Positions 1 through 7,856 of a DNA stretch of 22,657 nucleotides are shown here, piece by piece; the stretch's first letter is position 1, and each line of letters starts with the position of its first letter. Source of the DNA: Geobacter sp. UBA4074 (GTDB lineage: Bacteria > Desulfobacterota > Desulfuromonadia > Geobacterales > Pseudopelobacteraceae). The stretch is from assembly GCA_002383415.1 (NCBI GenBank), contig DFYU01000036.1:1-22657 (forward strand). Reading direction: 5' to 3'. A program made the position numbers and the translations under genes. The notes under the pieces are model-generated. The model saw nothing but the letters and a program-made list of their open reading frames with translations, had not been told where the DNA came from and made no database searches.

Positions 1-893
1 TACCGCTTCAGATTCAGCACTTCCTGGGTCATTTCGTCAGCAGTAGTAATGGTTTTGGAGTTGGCTGAATACGCCCTCTGCGTCAGGATCATCTTGACGA
101 ACTGCGCCGCCATATCCACGTTGCTCTGCTCAAGCGAGTTTGAATACATCCTCTCTGAATCTCCATTGGCCATGTTAATTGCTTTGTTAAATGCGCTCGT
201 AGGAATTCCCGTTTCCGCGCTGGATTTGAATAATGTCCCTCCGATCTTAACCAGCCCCAGCGGGTTGGAGGGAGTAACTATCGCCACTGCCATTCCGTTA
301 TTCTTAACAGTTGCATAATTAGTTGTGCTTTCATCTAAAAATGTTCCTGAACCGCTGTAAATGCAGGAGTTTCCAAGGGTATCCTGATACGTTATAATCC
401 CTTGGCTATCTATTGAGGTTATTTTAGAAAAATCGCCTTTTGCGCTTCCCGAAGTATATGCAAATTTTATCGGTGCGCCGTCTGCTGCCTGAAGCGCCTT
501 GTATCCATCAGGGTTCACCAGGTTATAGTTGCTGTTCACCCGGAATGCCCCTGCTCTAGACAGGTACGCCTTATCCTGACTAGCAACTGCCGTAGTTGAA
601 TTCGGATCGGTGAGCGCAAAAAAACTGTTCCCCTGAATGGCAAGGTCCGATACAACTTCAGTATTCTCGAAAGCACCTTGCGCATAAATATTATCAATTT
701 TCTGGATCTGCGTACCACGCCCTATTTGCGAGTTGTTTGTCGTGTTGACTGACAGCATGTCTGAAAAAAGCATTCTGCCGCTTTTGAAGCCTACCGTGTT
801 GACGTTGGCCAGGTTGTTGCCGATCACGTTGATTCCCTCGGCATTTGCGAGCATGCCAGATACGCCTGCATACATTGCGGATGTGATACTCAT
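1..893 (-). CDS. flgE: Flagellar hook protein FlgE (stop codon cut by window edge)
   Basis: FlgE polymerises into the flagellar hook, the joint between rod and filament. Reading the minus strand from ATG at 893 gives 297 codons without a stop, and the last two visible bases are TA, so the stop is very probably completed by the next base. The N-terminus carries the rod/hook signature NLANVNTVGFK (residues 28-37). The segment IGRGTQIQKIDNIYAQGAFEN is replaced here by position, about residues 58-79, and is typical of FlgE. The C-terminus (about 250-297) is the usual helix with NVDMAAQFVKMILTQRAYSA and ends LNLKR. The start is fixed by AAAGGAGG just upstream. At 297 residues it is much shorter than the roughly 400 of Salmonella FlgE, and its middle is AT-rich compared with its neighbours. 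It is the last gene seen in the flgB operon, after flgD and the flg_new gene. Confidence 0.93.
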   Translation of the reverse strand, partial: MSITSAMYAGVSGMLANAEGINVIGNNLANVNTVGFKSGRMLFSDMLSVNTTNNSQIGRGTQIQKIDNIYAQGAFENTEVVSDLAIQGNSFFALTDPNSTTAVASQDKAYLSRAGAFRVNSNYNLVNPDGYKALQAADGAPIKFAYTSGSAKGDFSKITSIDSQGIITYQDTLGNSCIYSGSGTFLDESTTNYATVKNNGMAVAIVTPSNPLGLVKIGGTLFKSSAETGIPTSAFNKAINMANGDSERMYSNSLEQSNVDMAAQFVKMILTQRAYSANSKTITTADEMTQEVLNLKR

Positions 894-913
894 TGTCGTG
901 CCTCCTTTTGGGT

Positions 914-966
914 GAAGATGCGTCAGTCGGTCGGCATCTCCGGGGCTTCCTCAAGAGGACCAGCCC
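914..966 (-). promoter_or_regulatory. Two tandem hairpins in the flgE leader
   Basis: The 86-base gap between the flg_new gene and flgE can fold into two adjacent stem-loops on the minus strand. The first (966-943) is GGGCT-(GG bulge)-TCCT-CTTG-AGGA-AGCCC. The second (941-914) has an 8-bp stem with one G-U pair, GGAGATGC with GCATCTTC, and a 12-base loop. No U-run follows either, so neither is a classical terminator. The second hairpin ends a few bases before the flgE Shine-Dalgarno sequence. It could stabilise mRNA after processing or tune hook translation; this is inference. Confidence 0.45.
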
Positions 967-979
967 GTTTGGTTAGTAG

Positions 980-1360
980 TTAAATAATCACTGCTGAATC
1001 AATGTTGGTAAAGACATTGCCCTTCATCTGGCTGCGATCCATGGCGGTTACCACGGTGCGGTTCTTGACGCTTACCACCAAGGCGGCATCGCCCATCATC
1101 ACCAGCGACTCCTTGCCACCTTTTTGGGCCACGCTGTTGACAGCCCCTTCCAACTGCTGCAGCTGGTCACTGTTGAAGCTGATGTTGCGCGCCTTGAGAC
1201 GATCCTGGGCATGCTGCGAAAACTTGACCCCCTGGCTCTGCTCAAGAACCTTGGCAAAGGGGGAATCACCAACCGGCTTGACCGGCTGTGTGCCGGGCTG
1301 AGTCGGTCTGTTGACCGGCTGAACCGGATTCGGAAAATAGATCTGGTCAATGGTACTCAT
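980..1360 (-). CDS. Flagellar operon protein, TIGR02530 (flg_new) family
   Basis: This 126-residue protein belongs to the small flagellar-operon family TIGR02530, found between flgD and flgE in many delta-proteobacteria, spirochaetes and Firmicutes. Its exact function is not established; position suggests a role in hook assembly or export. The N-terminal 40 residues are proline-rich and probably disordered. The conserved part starts near residue 45 with FSQHAQDRLKARNI, continues through a predicted short beta region, and ends with the typical VFTNIDSAVII. The ATG overlaps the flgD stop by four bases (ATGA), implying translational coupling. I see no signal peptide or membrane segment. Family identification is from memory of the C-terminal motif, and fits the gene order. 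Confidence 0.85.
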   Translation of the reverse strand: MSTIDQIYFPNPVQPVNRPTQPGTQPVKPVGDSPFAKVLEQSQGVKFSQHAQDRLKARNISFNSDQLQQLEGAVNSVAQKGGKESLVMMGDAALVVSVKNRTVVTAMDRSQMKGNVFTNIDSAVII

Positions 1361-2025
1361 GACTGTTTGACGGTGGTCACATCCGAGAATGGGACCGAAA
1401 CCGCTCCGATGGTAACGTAGGCCATACCGTTCTCAAACCTGACGCCATCTGCCACGCCGGTGGTGTAGGTCGTAGCGATCTGCGTGTTGCCCAGTCCATC
1501 AAGGCCGCTGATGCCGAAGTTATAAGACCCGGCCGGCAGCAGGTTACCCTGACCGTCCTTGCCGTCCCACTGGTAGCTGCCGTTGCCGGCGGCAACCGTA
1601 CCCAGATCGATCTGCCGCACGGTCTGCCCGGAGGCATTGGTGATACGCAGGGTGGTCGAGGTTGTGTTGGCCGGCATCTGGTAGCTTAAGGTGGCCGGAT
1701 TGCTGCCGTCAAAAGCTGCCTGAATACCCAGTGCCGTTACTTCCTTGCCGATCAGGGCCACCGACGACATGGCCATGCTGCTGTCCTGAGCAGCCAGCAG
1801 TTTTTCCAAGGTAGCCGAGGTGTTGTAGGCCTGCTCGACTTGCGTCAGCTGAGCCAGCTGAGCAAGAAACTCGCTTGAATCTTGCGGGTTGAGCGGGTCC
1901 TGATTCTTCAGCTGTTCCATAAAGAGCAGCAAAAAATCATCCTTGTTCATGCCGATCGACTGTTTCATGGCATCGGCAGCGTAGGTTGAAGTGGTGGCTG
2001 TCGTGCCGGTAATGGTTGTACTCAT
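1357..2025 (-). CDS. flgD: Flagellar hook assembly (hook cap) protein FlgD
   Basis: FlgD forms the transient cap on the growing hook and guides FlgE subunits into place. The 222-residue reading begins at ATG 2025, chosen because AAGGAGG sits nine bases upstream; the open frame runs further up into fliK but those residues do not look like FlgD. The N-terminal domain has the family core MNKDDFLLLFMEQLKNQDPL (about residues 26-45) followed by FLAQLAQLTQVEQ. The C-terminal half (about 105-190) is the FlgD Ig/Tudor-like beta region, with WDGKDGQGNLLPAGSY. Its stop overlaps the start of the next gene by four bases. Length matches the family. Confidence 0.95.
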   Translation of the reverse strand: MSTTITGTTATTSTYAADAMKQSIGMNKDDFLLLFMEQLKNQDPLNPQDSSEFLAQLAQLTQVEQAYNTSATLEKLLAAQDSSMAMSSVALIGKEVTALGIQAAFDGSNPATLSYQMPANTTSTTLRITNASGQTVRQIDLGTVAAGNGSYQWDGKDGQGNLLPAGSYNFGISGLDGLGNTQIATTYTTGVADGVRFENGMAYVTIGAVSVPFSDVTTVKQS

Positions 2026-2034
2026 CTGTTGTGC

Positions 2035-2041
2035 CCTCCTT
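2035..2041 (-). promoter_or_regulatory. Ribosome binding site deciding the flgD start
   Basis: AAGGAGG on the minus strand lies nine bases before ATG 2025 and four bases after the fliK stop. It selects this start over the in-frame upstream ATG at 2196, which lies inside fliK. Confidence 0.8.
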
Positions 2042-2044
2042 TCT

Positions 2045-3616
2045 CTAGAATCGTACGTCCAGGGTTGATTGATACTGCGGTGCGAAATACTGCACAGCGG
2101 TTTCCGTCCCGCCGATGCCACTGCCGGCACTGCGACCCGCGCCGTACTGCTGTGCGTACAGAGGACGCCGCTCGCTGGCGGCCTGGCGCCAATCACCCTG
2201 TTGCTGCTGTGTCAGACCACCGTTATTGGCGGTGGTAACGTCAAACGACTCCATCTTGATGTTCTGCCGTGACAGAACCTCTTTGAGCTGATCCACCTGC
2301 TGCAGCAGTGCTTCGCGCACGGCCCGGTGTTCGGCCACGATCTCAACCCGCACCTGCTGATCTTCCATCCGCAGGTTCAGCTGCAGGTTGCCCAAGTGTT
2401 CCGGGGAAAGCCGCAGGCTGATCCGATCCGTGCCCTGCTTCAGATCGTGGGTCTCCAGGCGATCAGTGACCTGACGCATCAGCTGCGCCTCTGCTGCAAC
2501 CTTGGCCGGCTCGGCGGCCTGTACCTCCAGTTGGCCCCCGGCCATACGCTGGATCGTTACGCCCATACTGTGACCATGGGGCGTTTCGGCTTCTGCACCA
2601 GCCGTTGTCTGCAGTTGAAACAAGGTAGCCTCTTCAGGTTGATCGGCTATGTTCAGCCCCTGCGGGTTACCGTCGACCAGCCTGGCTTGCTGCTGTCCAA
2701 GCTGCCCTTGCTCCTGCTGACGCTGTTGCTCAGGTTGTGCAGTTGCAGTCACCTGCTCTGCCGGTTGTGCAAAGCGAACCTGGGCAACGTTTGAAGCGTT
2801 ACCCTTCGGTGCTGCCGGGACCTCCACCACCAACGGCCTGCCTTCGGCTGCTGCCGCAACCGTTGCAGCCCGAGCCATGTCTGTTCGCACCACAGGTTCT
2901 GCTACCACTGTTGTGGCAACCTGTTGTTCAGCAGCGGCCTGTCCAGCAGGCTGAACGCTTACCTCTTCTTGCACGGGCTGCTGTGGCAGTACCATCGTGC
3001 GTTGCGTCGCTACTTCTCGCCCCCCCGCTGCCGGATTTTCAACCACAATCCCGGGACGATCGGTACGCACTGACTGCTCCGGTTGACCAACCGTTACCAC
3101 AGGCTGCTGTTCATCCGCTGCCAGCAACTGATCGGCGTCATCGGCCATTGCTTCTTCTGGCACTGTTTTCAACGGCACCACACTGGCAATGGCACTAGTC
3201 GCATCAACATCAGTCGCCAGCGCCGGCGTTGCCTGTGTTGCTTGAGGTGCCGGGGTGGGCACCAGCATGGCTGCCTGCAGAAATCCAGCCAACTGCAGAG
3301 CCCGCTCCTGGCTACCACCGTCTTCAGCAAGCGGTAGTTGCTCCTGCTCGTCGATAACATCTTCTAAAATTTGAGGAAGTGCGAGCGCAACTTCAGGCAT
3401 TTCCTGCGGCAGCATCTGCTGGGCGGACTGCAGCCCTGCTGTCACCAACGTTCCATCCACTGCAGCACCACCAACACCACTTTGCTGCAACAGTGCCAGA
3501 GTTTGCCCCAGGAGTGATCCAAAGCCTTCTTGCGAGCAGGCCCCCATGCCGCACATACCGGCAGCTGGCGCTGCAGCGGCTGTTACCGGCATCATCATTA
3601 TCTGTGCTGTTTCCAT
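2045..3616 (-). CDS. fliK: Flagellar hook-length control protein FliK
   Basis: FliK measures hook length and triggers the FlhB switch from hook to filament export. The start is ATG 3616, giving 523 residues, because AAAGGAGGTGA lies just upstream; an earlier in-frame ATG at 3691 lacks this. The N-terminal and central 370 residues are rich in Ala, Gln, Pro and Val and low in complexity, typical of the flexible ruler part of FliK. The conserved C-terminal Flg_hook domain is clear at about residues 385-480, with ISLRLSPEHLGNLQLNLRM and a following VRVEIVAEHRAVREALLQQ. The tail is Gln/Gly/Ser-rich. It lies between motE and flgD, and a second FliK-like gene is present at 17067-19220. Confidence 0.92.
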   Translation of the reverse strand: METAQIMMMPVTAAAAPAAGMCGMGACSQEGFGSLLGQTLALLQQSGVGGAAVDGTLVTAGLQSAQQMLPQEMPEVALALPQILEDVIDEQEQLPLAEDGGSQERALQLAGFLQAAMLVPTPAPQATQATPALATDVDATSAIASVVPLKTVPEEAMADDADQLLAADEQQPVVTVGQPEQSVRTDRPGIVVENPAAGGREVATQRTMVLPQQPVQEEVSVQPAGQAAAEQQVATTVVAEPVVRTDMARAATVAAAAEGRPLVVEVPAAPKGNASNVAQVRFAQPAEQVTATAQPEQQRQQEQGQLGQQQARLVDGNPQGLNIADQPEEATLFQLQTTAGAEAETPHGHSMGVTIQRMAGGQLEVQAAEPAKVAAEAQLMRQVTDRLETHDLKQGTDRISLRLSPEHLGNLQLNLRMEDQQVRVEIVAEHRAVREALLQQVDQLKEVLSRQNIKMESFDVTTANNGGLTQQQQGDWRQAASERRPLYAQQYGAGRSAGSGIGGTETAVQYFAPQYQSTLDVRF

Positions 3617-3620
3617 GTTT

Positions 3621-3631
3621 TCACCTCCTTT
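3621..3631 (-). promoter_or_regulatory. Strong ribosome binding site deciding the fliK start
   Basis: AAAGGAGGTGA on the minus strand, complementary to the 16S 3' end, lies four bases before ATG 3616. It decides in favour of the METAQ start over the in-frame ATG at 3691. Confidence 0.8.
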
Positions 3632-3674
3632 CTGTGGGTAGTTGTACCGAACCACAGACAGTCCGGTATCTATC

Positions 3675-3702
3675 TTATCGGCAGCTGACACCTACCGATT
3701 GA
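3675..3702 (-). promoter_or_regulatory. Possible FliA (sigma-28) promoter upstream of fliK
   Basis: In the 98-base gap before fliK the minus strand has GCCGATAA (3682-3675), an exact match to the sigma-28 -10 element. TCAA lies 16 bases upstream (3702-3699), a partial match to the TAAA -35 core. The -10 lies within an 8-bp inverted repeat (ATCGGTAG, 7-base loop, CTGCCGAT), so the match may simply reflect that hairpin. Exact copies of this octamer also occur inside coding sequence in this window, for example in fliG at 7783-7790. Confidence is therefore low. Confidence 0.3.
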
Positions 3703-3714
3703 CCTGTTTTATGG

Positions 3715-4260
3715 TTACGGCCTTACATTCAGGTTTTCATCGATCCAGCGCACCAGCCGCGGCTGGTTGACGAACGGGGCCAGTTTGGCAACCGTCTTGG
3801 TATCTAGTCGCTCCAGCAGCACGATCGCTTCCGGCTCAGGCAAGGCGTCCAGCAACCTGGCTGATTGATCAGCCTTCATCGCCTTAAACAACTTGACCAT
3901 CCTGGTCACCTTGTCACTCTGCTGTTTTTTTAGTACCTCTTCCTGCAACCTCATGGTCTCATCATATTTTTTCTTGGCTTCTTCCATATTCTTCAGCTGC
4001 AGCTCAAGCTTCTCTGAAAGCTTCTTGAGTTCAGCCTCCTTGGCTGACAGGGCAGCCTCCTGCTCCGCCAACCGTTGGCGCCGGGCATCAAGCAGCGCCT
4101 TTTCTTCACGCGCGGCCCGGGTTGCAGCCATATCGCTGGCAGCCGGCGCAACCGGCACGGACTGTTGAGCCGTTGTGGCTGGCACACTGCTGCCCTGCAA
4201 CGAAGAGACCGCTCCCAAAAAAAAGAGCGCGGCCACAGAAAACTGCAACGGTTTCTTCAT
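3715..4260 (-). CDS. motE: MotE-like periplasmic chaperone (MgtE-N-like domain)
   Basis: The 181-residue protein begins MKKPLQ followed by a hydrophobic stretch (residues 7-22), which reads as a signal peptide or signal anchor, so it should act in the periplasm. A long charged coiled coil follows (about 50-118). The C-terminal 60 residues (MVKLFKAMKADQSARLLDAL onwards) form the helical repeat seen in MgtE N-terminal and MotE proteins. MotE is known as a chaperone for the stator protein MotC in Rhizobia, and homologues commonly sit between fliJ and fliK. The start is three bases after the fliJ stop. The family call is good; the stator-chaperone role here is inferred. Confidence 0.8.
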   Translation of the reverse strand: MKKPLQFSVAALFFLGAVSSLQGSSVPATTAQQSVPVAPAASDMAATRAAREEKALLDARRQRLAEQEAALSAKEAELKKLSEKLELQLKNMEEAKKKYDETMRLQEEVLKKQQSDKVTRMVKLFKAMKADQSARLLDALPEPEAIVLLERLDTKTVAKLAPFVNQPRLVRWIDENLNVRP

Positions 4261-4263
4261 TTG

Positions 4264-4707
4264 CTAGTCTCGACCTTTCTTCTGGACAGCGGTCTCATCC
4301 AGAAAGTCCCGCTCCTTGCGCTGCATCTCCTGTCGAAATGCCTGCATTTTCTTTACCTTCAACGCCTCAAGCACCTTCTTGTCCTTGGTGGCCTGCACCA
4401 GGTCATCGCGCCGGTCCTCCAGGATCCGATCCAGCGCCGTCACCCGTTCCTGCTGCTGCTTGATCTCCTCCCGCTTACGGGTAAAGAAATCGGCATACAA
4501 CTGCAGCTCAACCACCGAGTTGAGCTGGCCGTTGCGCTCGGCAAAATCACGTGCCAAGGTTGCGGCCTCGTTACGCTGCTGCTCCAGCTTGTCGCTGGCC
4601 TGATCAAGGTCCTGGCGCGCAGCGGCAAACTCCTGTTTACGCAGCCGTTCCAGATCAGTGCGGTAGTTGAGTACCTGGTGTAGTTCAAACCCTTTTTTTG
4701 AGGACAT
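4264..4707 (-). CDS. fliJ: Flagellar export protein FliJ
   Basis: FliJ is the coiled-coil stalk of the export ATPase, inserted in the FliI ring and contacting FlhA. The 147 residues are almost wholly helical and charged, with few Pro or Gly residues, starting MSSKKGFELHQVLNYRTDLE and continuing with heptad-like LDQASDKLEQQRNEAATLA. Length equals the family norm. It lies directly downstream of fliI; AAGGGG, overlapping the fliI stop codon, serves as ribosome binding site. Sequence identity in FliJ is always low, so the call rests on length, coiled coil and position. Confidence 0.9.
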   Translation of the reverse strand: MSSKKGFELHQVLNYRTDLERLRKQEFAAARQDLDQASDKLEQQRNEAATLARDFAERNGQLNSVVELQLYADFFTRKREEIKQQQERVTALDRILEDRRDDLVQATKDKKVLEALKVKKMQAFRQEMQRKERDFLDETAVQKKGRD

Positions 4708-4719
4708 GATGGCAGCCCC

Positions 4720-6039
4720 TTACCGCTCAAAGATCACGCGCATGCCTTCCACCGATTCAGCCAGGGTAGCCGGGTCAGCCACGGCCTGCTTCTGAAACGC
4801 CACCATGGCGTCGATCCTGCGGATTGCCTCGTCAATGGCCGGGTTGCTGCCGCCCTTGTAGGCGCCGATGTTGATCAGGTCTTCTGATTGACGATAGGTG
4901 GCCAAGGTCTCTTTAAAACGACCGGCCAGCTCCTTGTGATGCGGCTCAGCCACATCGCTCATCACCCGGCTGGCGCTGGCCAGCACGTCGATCGGCGGGT
5001 AGATGTTACGGGCGGCCAGATCCCGCGACAGGACAATGTGTCCATCCAGAATACTGCGCATGGCATCGGATATCGGCTCGTTAAAGTCGTCACCTTCCAC
5101 CAGCACCGTGTACAGGCCGGTGATGCTGCCTTCGCAAAAGTTGCCGGTCCGTTCCAGCAGCTTGGGTAAGGCCGCAAAAACCGACGGGGTGTAGCCCTTG
5201 GTGGTGGGAGGTTCACCGATGGCCAGCCCCACCTCGCGCATCGCCATGGCAAAGCGGGTGGCTGAATCCATCATCAGCAGCACCTTTTTGCCCTGGTCTT
5301 TGAAGTATTCGGCAATCGTGGTGGCGATGTACGCGCCACGCATCCGTACCAACGGCGGCTGGTCAGAGGTGGCCACCACCACCACCGACTTGTGCAGCCC
5401 CTGCTGCTGCAGATCCTTTTCTACGAATTCACGCAGTTCCCTGCCCCGCTCACCGATCAGGGCGATCACGTTGACGTCGGCCTCGGTGTAGCGGGCGATC
5501 ATCCCCAACAGGGTTGATTTGCCGACCCCGGAGCCGGCCATGATGCCGACCCGCTGCCCCTGACCGCAGGTCAGCAGGCCATTGATGGAACGGATACCCA
5601 AATCCAGAGGCTTTCTGATCGGTGGCCGTTTCATCGGATTGACCGGCGAGGCATAGATCGGATATTCGATCTCGGCATGCAGCGGCCCCTGGTCATCAAT
5701 CGGATTACCCAACCCGTCAATCACCCGCCCCAGCATCTGTGGACCAACCTTGAGGGTAGCCTTGTCTCTTCTGACCGTAATCAGGCTGTCCAGCCCGACA
5801 CCGCGCAATTCACCTAACGGCATCAACAGCGTCTTACCGTCACGGAAGCCCACCACCTCTGCCGGGATCGGCTCGCCATCCTTGGGACGTATCTCGCAGA
5901 TCGCCCCCACCGAGGTCTCAGGGCAGTAGCCTTCGATCACCAGCCCCACCACCTGAATCACCTTGCCGTGCAACCTGATCGGGTTGCAACGCTCCACTGC
6001 CTGCAGGTAACGGCCCATATCAAGGTGGGTCTGGCTCAT
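4720..6039 (-). CDS. fliI: Flagellum-specific ATP synthase FliI
   Basis: FliI is the hexameric ATPase that energises flagellar type III export. All 439 residues align with the F1-beta-like family. The Walker A motif AGSGVGKST is at residues 168-176, the Walker B LLMMD at 254-258, and the family segment EPPTTKGYTPSVFAALPKL follows. The N-terminal beta barrel includes VGAICEI, and the C-terminal helical domain ends GMRVIFER. Its ATG overlaps the fliH stop by four bases (ATGA), so FliH and FliI are probably translationally coupled, in line with their known complex. Nothing is missing. Confidence 0.98.
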   Translation of the reverse strand: MSQTHLDMGRYLQAVERCNPIRLHGKVIQVVGLVIEGYCPETSVGAICEIRPKDGEPIPAEVVGFRDGKTLLMPLGELRGVGLDSLITVRRDKATLKVGPQMLGRVIDGLGNPIDDQGPLHAEIEYPIYASPVNPMKRPPIRKPLDLGIRSINGLLTCGQGQRVGIMAGSGVGKSTLLGMIARYTEADVNVIALIGERGRELREFVEKDLQQQGLHKSVVVVATSDQPPLVRMRGAYIATTIAEYFKDQGKKVLLMMDSATRFAMAMREVGLAIGEPPTTKGYTPSVFAALPKLLERTGNFCEGSITGLYTVLVEGDDFNEPISDAMRSILDGHIVLSRDLAARNIYPPIDVLASASRVMSDVAEPHHKELAGRFKETLATYRQSEDLINIGAYKGGSNPAIDEAIRRIDAMVAFQKQAVADPATLAESVEGMRVIFER

Positions 6040-6818
6040 TCAGTATCCATACAGGCAGCCGGTTCAGCCTCCGCCATACTGGTCCGTTCCTCCTGCATCT
6101 GCCGGTAAATCTCCTCCAGTTGCCCATCAAAACTGGCATCTACCGTGCCCAGCATGGTCTCCACCTGACAACTTCCCGGCAGCAACGTCCCGTCGGCCTT
6201 GAGGGTGCAGTTGAGTGCTGCCAGTTCCTGACGCAGGGCCTGATCCTGGCTTGAGGTCAGCAGCGCCTGGTCATCGGGGTGTACCCTCACGATCAATTGA
6301 TCCTTGTCACTCAGATTACGCAGGGCAGCCTTGATGACCTGCATCACGAGCTGGCGATGCTGGCTGATTTCGTGGTGAATCACCCGCCGCGCAACGGCAA
6401 TCACCAAGGTCAGCAGGTCATCCTCAGAATCCCGCAGCACCTTTTCGCGCAGCTGCTGCAACTCTTCACTGGCGGTACGCATGCTTTTAAACACGTTCAG
6501 CAAACCGCGTTCAGCGAGGTTTTTGCCATCCTGCAGGCCCCGCTGATAGGACTCCTGTAGCTCACGTTCCAGATCCTGATCACTGACAAACTTACCCGGT
6601 ATCTCTGGCGTTGCTTCAGTCACCGGTTTGTGCGATTGCAGCCCGATCCTGCCGCCCATTTCACTGGGGTCAAAAATTTCAAGCGGTACAAAGGCAGCAC
6701 TGCCTTCGTCCGCTTGCTCTGTAGCTGATGCTGCTACGTTGTGGCTGACCGGCCGGAAACTGAAATCACAGATCGGCAGATCAGACGCCGCAGCCTTGAT
6801 GATCTTAGACGAGGGCAT
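6036..6818 (-). CDS. fliH: Flagellar assembly protein FliH
   Basis: FliH binds and regulates the FliI ATPase and links it to the C-ring. I place the start at ATG 6818 (260 residues, MPSSKIIKAAASDL). The frame stays open upstream to an ATG at 6875, but those extra residues overlap fliG by about 70 bases and look like out-of-frame FliG. The N-terminal third is variable; a central helical region includes LERELQESYQRGLQDGKN, a Gly-spaced helix typical of FliH. The C-terminal domain (about 120-245) has VIAVARRVIHHEI and IVRVHPDDQALL. The gene overlaps fliG by 14 bases and fliI by 4. Confidence 0.93.
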   Translation of the reverse strand: MPSSKIIKAAASDLPICDFSFRPVSHNVAASATEQADEGSAAFVPLEIFDPSEMGGRIGLQSHKPVTEATPEIPGKFVSDQDLERELQESYQRGLQDGKNLAERGLLNVFKSMRTASEELQQLREKVLRDSEDDLLTLVIAVARRVIHHEISQHRQLVMQVIKAALRNLSDKDQLIVRVHPDDQALLTSSQDQALRQELAALNCTLKADGTLLPGSCQVETMLGTVDASFDGQLEEIYRQMQEERTSMAEAEPAACMDTE

Positions 6819-7797
6819 CTTCGCTGCCCCGTCCCGCCAGCACGATCTTGCCTTCCTCCTCCATCTTGCGGACAATCTTGATAATCTCGGACTGTGCCTT
6901 TTCCACGTCCGAAAGACGCACCGGCCCCATCACCTCCAGGTCTTCCTTGATCATCTCGGCGGCACGACTGGAGATATTCTTGAAGATCTTGTTCTTGACG
7001 TCATCGGTGGAGGTCTTCATGGCCAGGGTCAAGGTATCGTTGGAAACCTCACGCATCACCGACTGGATTGAGCGGTCATCAAGAGCGAAGACGTCCTCGA
7101 AGGTGAACAGGTGCTTGCGAATCACCTCTGCCAGCGGCGGTGACAGCACATCCAGCTTCTCCAGAATCTGTTTTTCCTTGCTGCGGTCGAAGTGGTTGAA
7201 CATATCAACCACCTTTTCGATACCGCCCACCTTGTAGCGCTGGACGCCACCCATCGATTTCAGCTCGCGCCGCATCACCTCGTCGATCTCCTGCAGAATC
7301 TCCGGCGATACCTGCTCAACATCGGCAATCCGCAGCACCACCTCGGCCTGCAGTTCCTGGGGCAGATAGGAGATGATCTCGCTGGTCTGCTTGGACTTCA
7401 ACTTGGCCAGGATAACGGCAATCGTCTGCGGGTGTTCCTGCGACAGAAAGTTGGCAATACTTTTTGAATCCATGGCGGCCAGGATATCAACCAGATCGCC
7501 GTAGCTGGAAGCGCGTAGCTCCTCCATCAGCATGCTGGCCTTGCCGGGGCCCAGGGCCTTTTCAAGGATCTTCTGCACAAACTCCTCGCCTTGGGCAAAG
7601 ATGCCTGACTCCGGCGAGATCACCTCATTGAAATCTTCTACAACCTGCACGATGGTATGTCGCGGCACATGGCCCAGATGGGCCATACTCTTGGAGATTT
7701 TTTTAATTTCCTCATCCTCCATATGCTCGTACACCTTGGCCGTTACATCAGCGCCCAGGTACAACAGCAATATGGCAGCCTTATCGGCTCCGGTCAT
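6805..7797 (-). CDS. fliG: Flagellar motor switch protein FliG
   Basis: FliG is the rotor protein that interacts with the stator and with FliF, FliM and FliN. The 330 residues have the expected three parts. The N-terminal FliF-binding domain starts MTGADKAAILLLYLG. The middle domain has the EHPQ motif at residues 121-124, within QEHPQTIAVILAKL. The C-terminal torque domain (about 195-330) keeps the charged helix EDLEVMGPVRLSDVEKAQ. Length is standard. The start follows a GAGGAG ribosome binding site, 59 bases after fliF. Confidence 0.98.
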   Translation of the reverse strand: MTGADKAAILLLYLGADVTAKVYEHMEDEEIKKISKSMAHLGHVPRHTIVQVVEDFNEVISPESGIFAQGEEFVQKILEKALGPGKASMLMEELRASSYGDLVDILAAMDSKSIANFLSQEHPQTIAVILAKLKSKQTSEIISYLPQELQAEVVLRIADVEQVSPEILQEIDEVMRRELKSMGGVQRYKVGGIEKVVDMFNHFDRSKEKQILEKLDVLSPPLAEVIRKHLFTFEDVFALDDRSIQSVMREVSNDTLTLAMKTSTDDVKNKIFKNISSRAAEMIKEDLEVMGPVRLSDVEKAQSEIIKIVRKMEEEGKIVLAGRGSEDALV

Positions 7798-7856
7798 GAT
7801 GCATGCTCCTCTGGTTTGTTATTCCATCTGCATAACCGTGGTTGCGTTTTATGCGC

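Noticed and set aside
49..318. 89-residue plus-strand frame at the window start
   Set aside because: It lies antisense to flgE, whose minus-strand frame is continuous and has the hook C-terminal signature.
4545..4565. Sigma-54-like TGGCAC...TTGC on the minus strand inside fliJ
   Set aside because: The GG and GC doublets are 11 bases apart rather than 10, and it lies within coding sequence.
7783..7790. GCCGATAA on the minus strand near the fliG start
   Set aside because: It encodes Ala-Asp-Lys inside fliG, a normal part of the protein; it serves as a warning that the octamer occurs by chance here.
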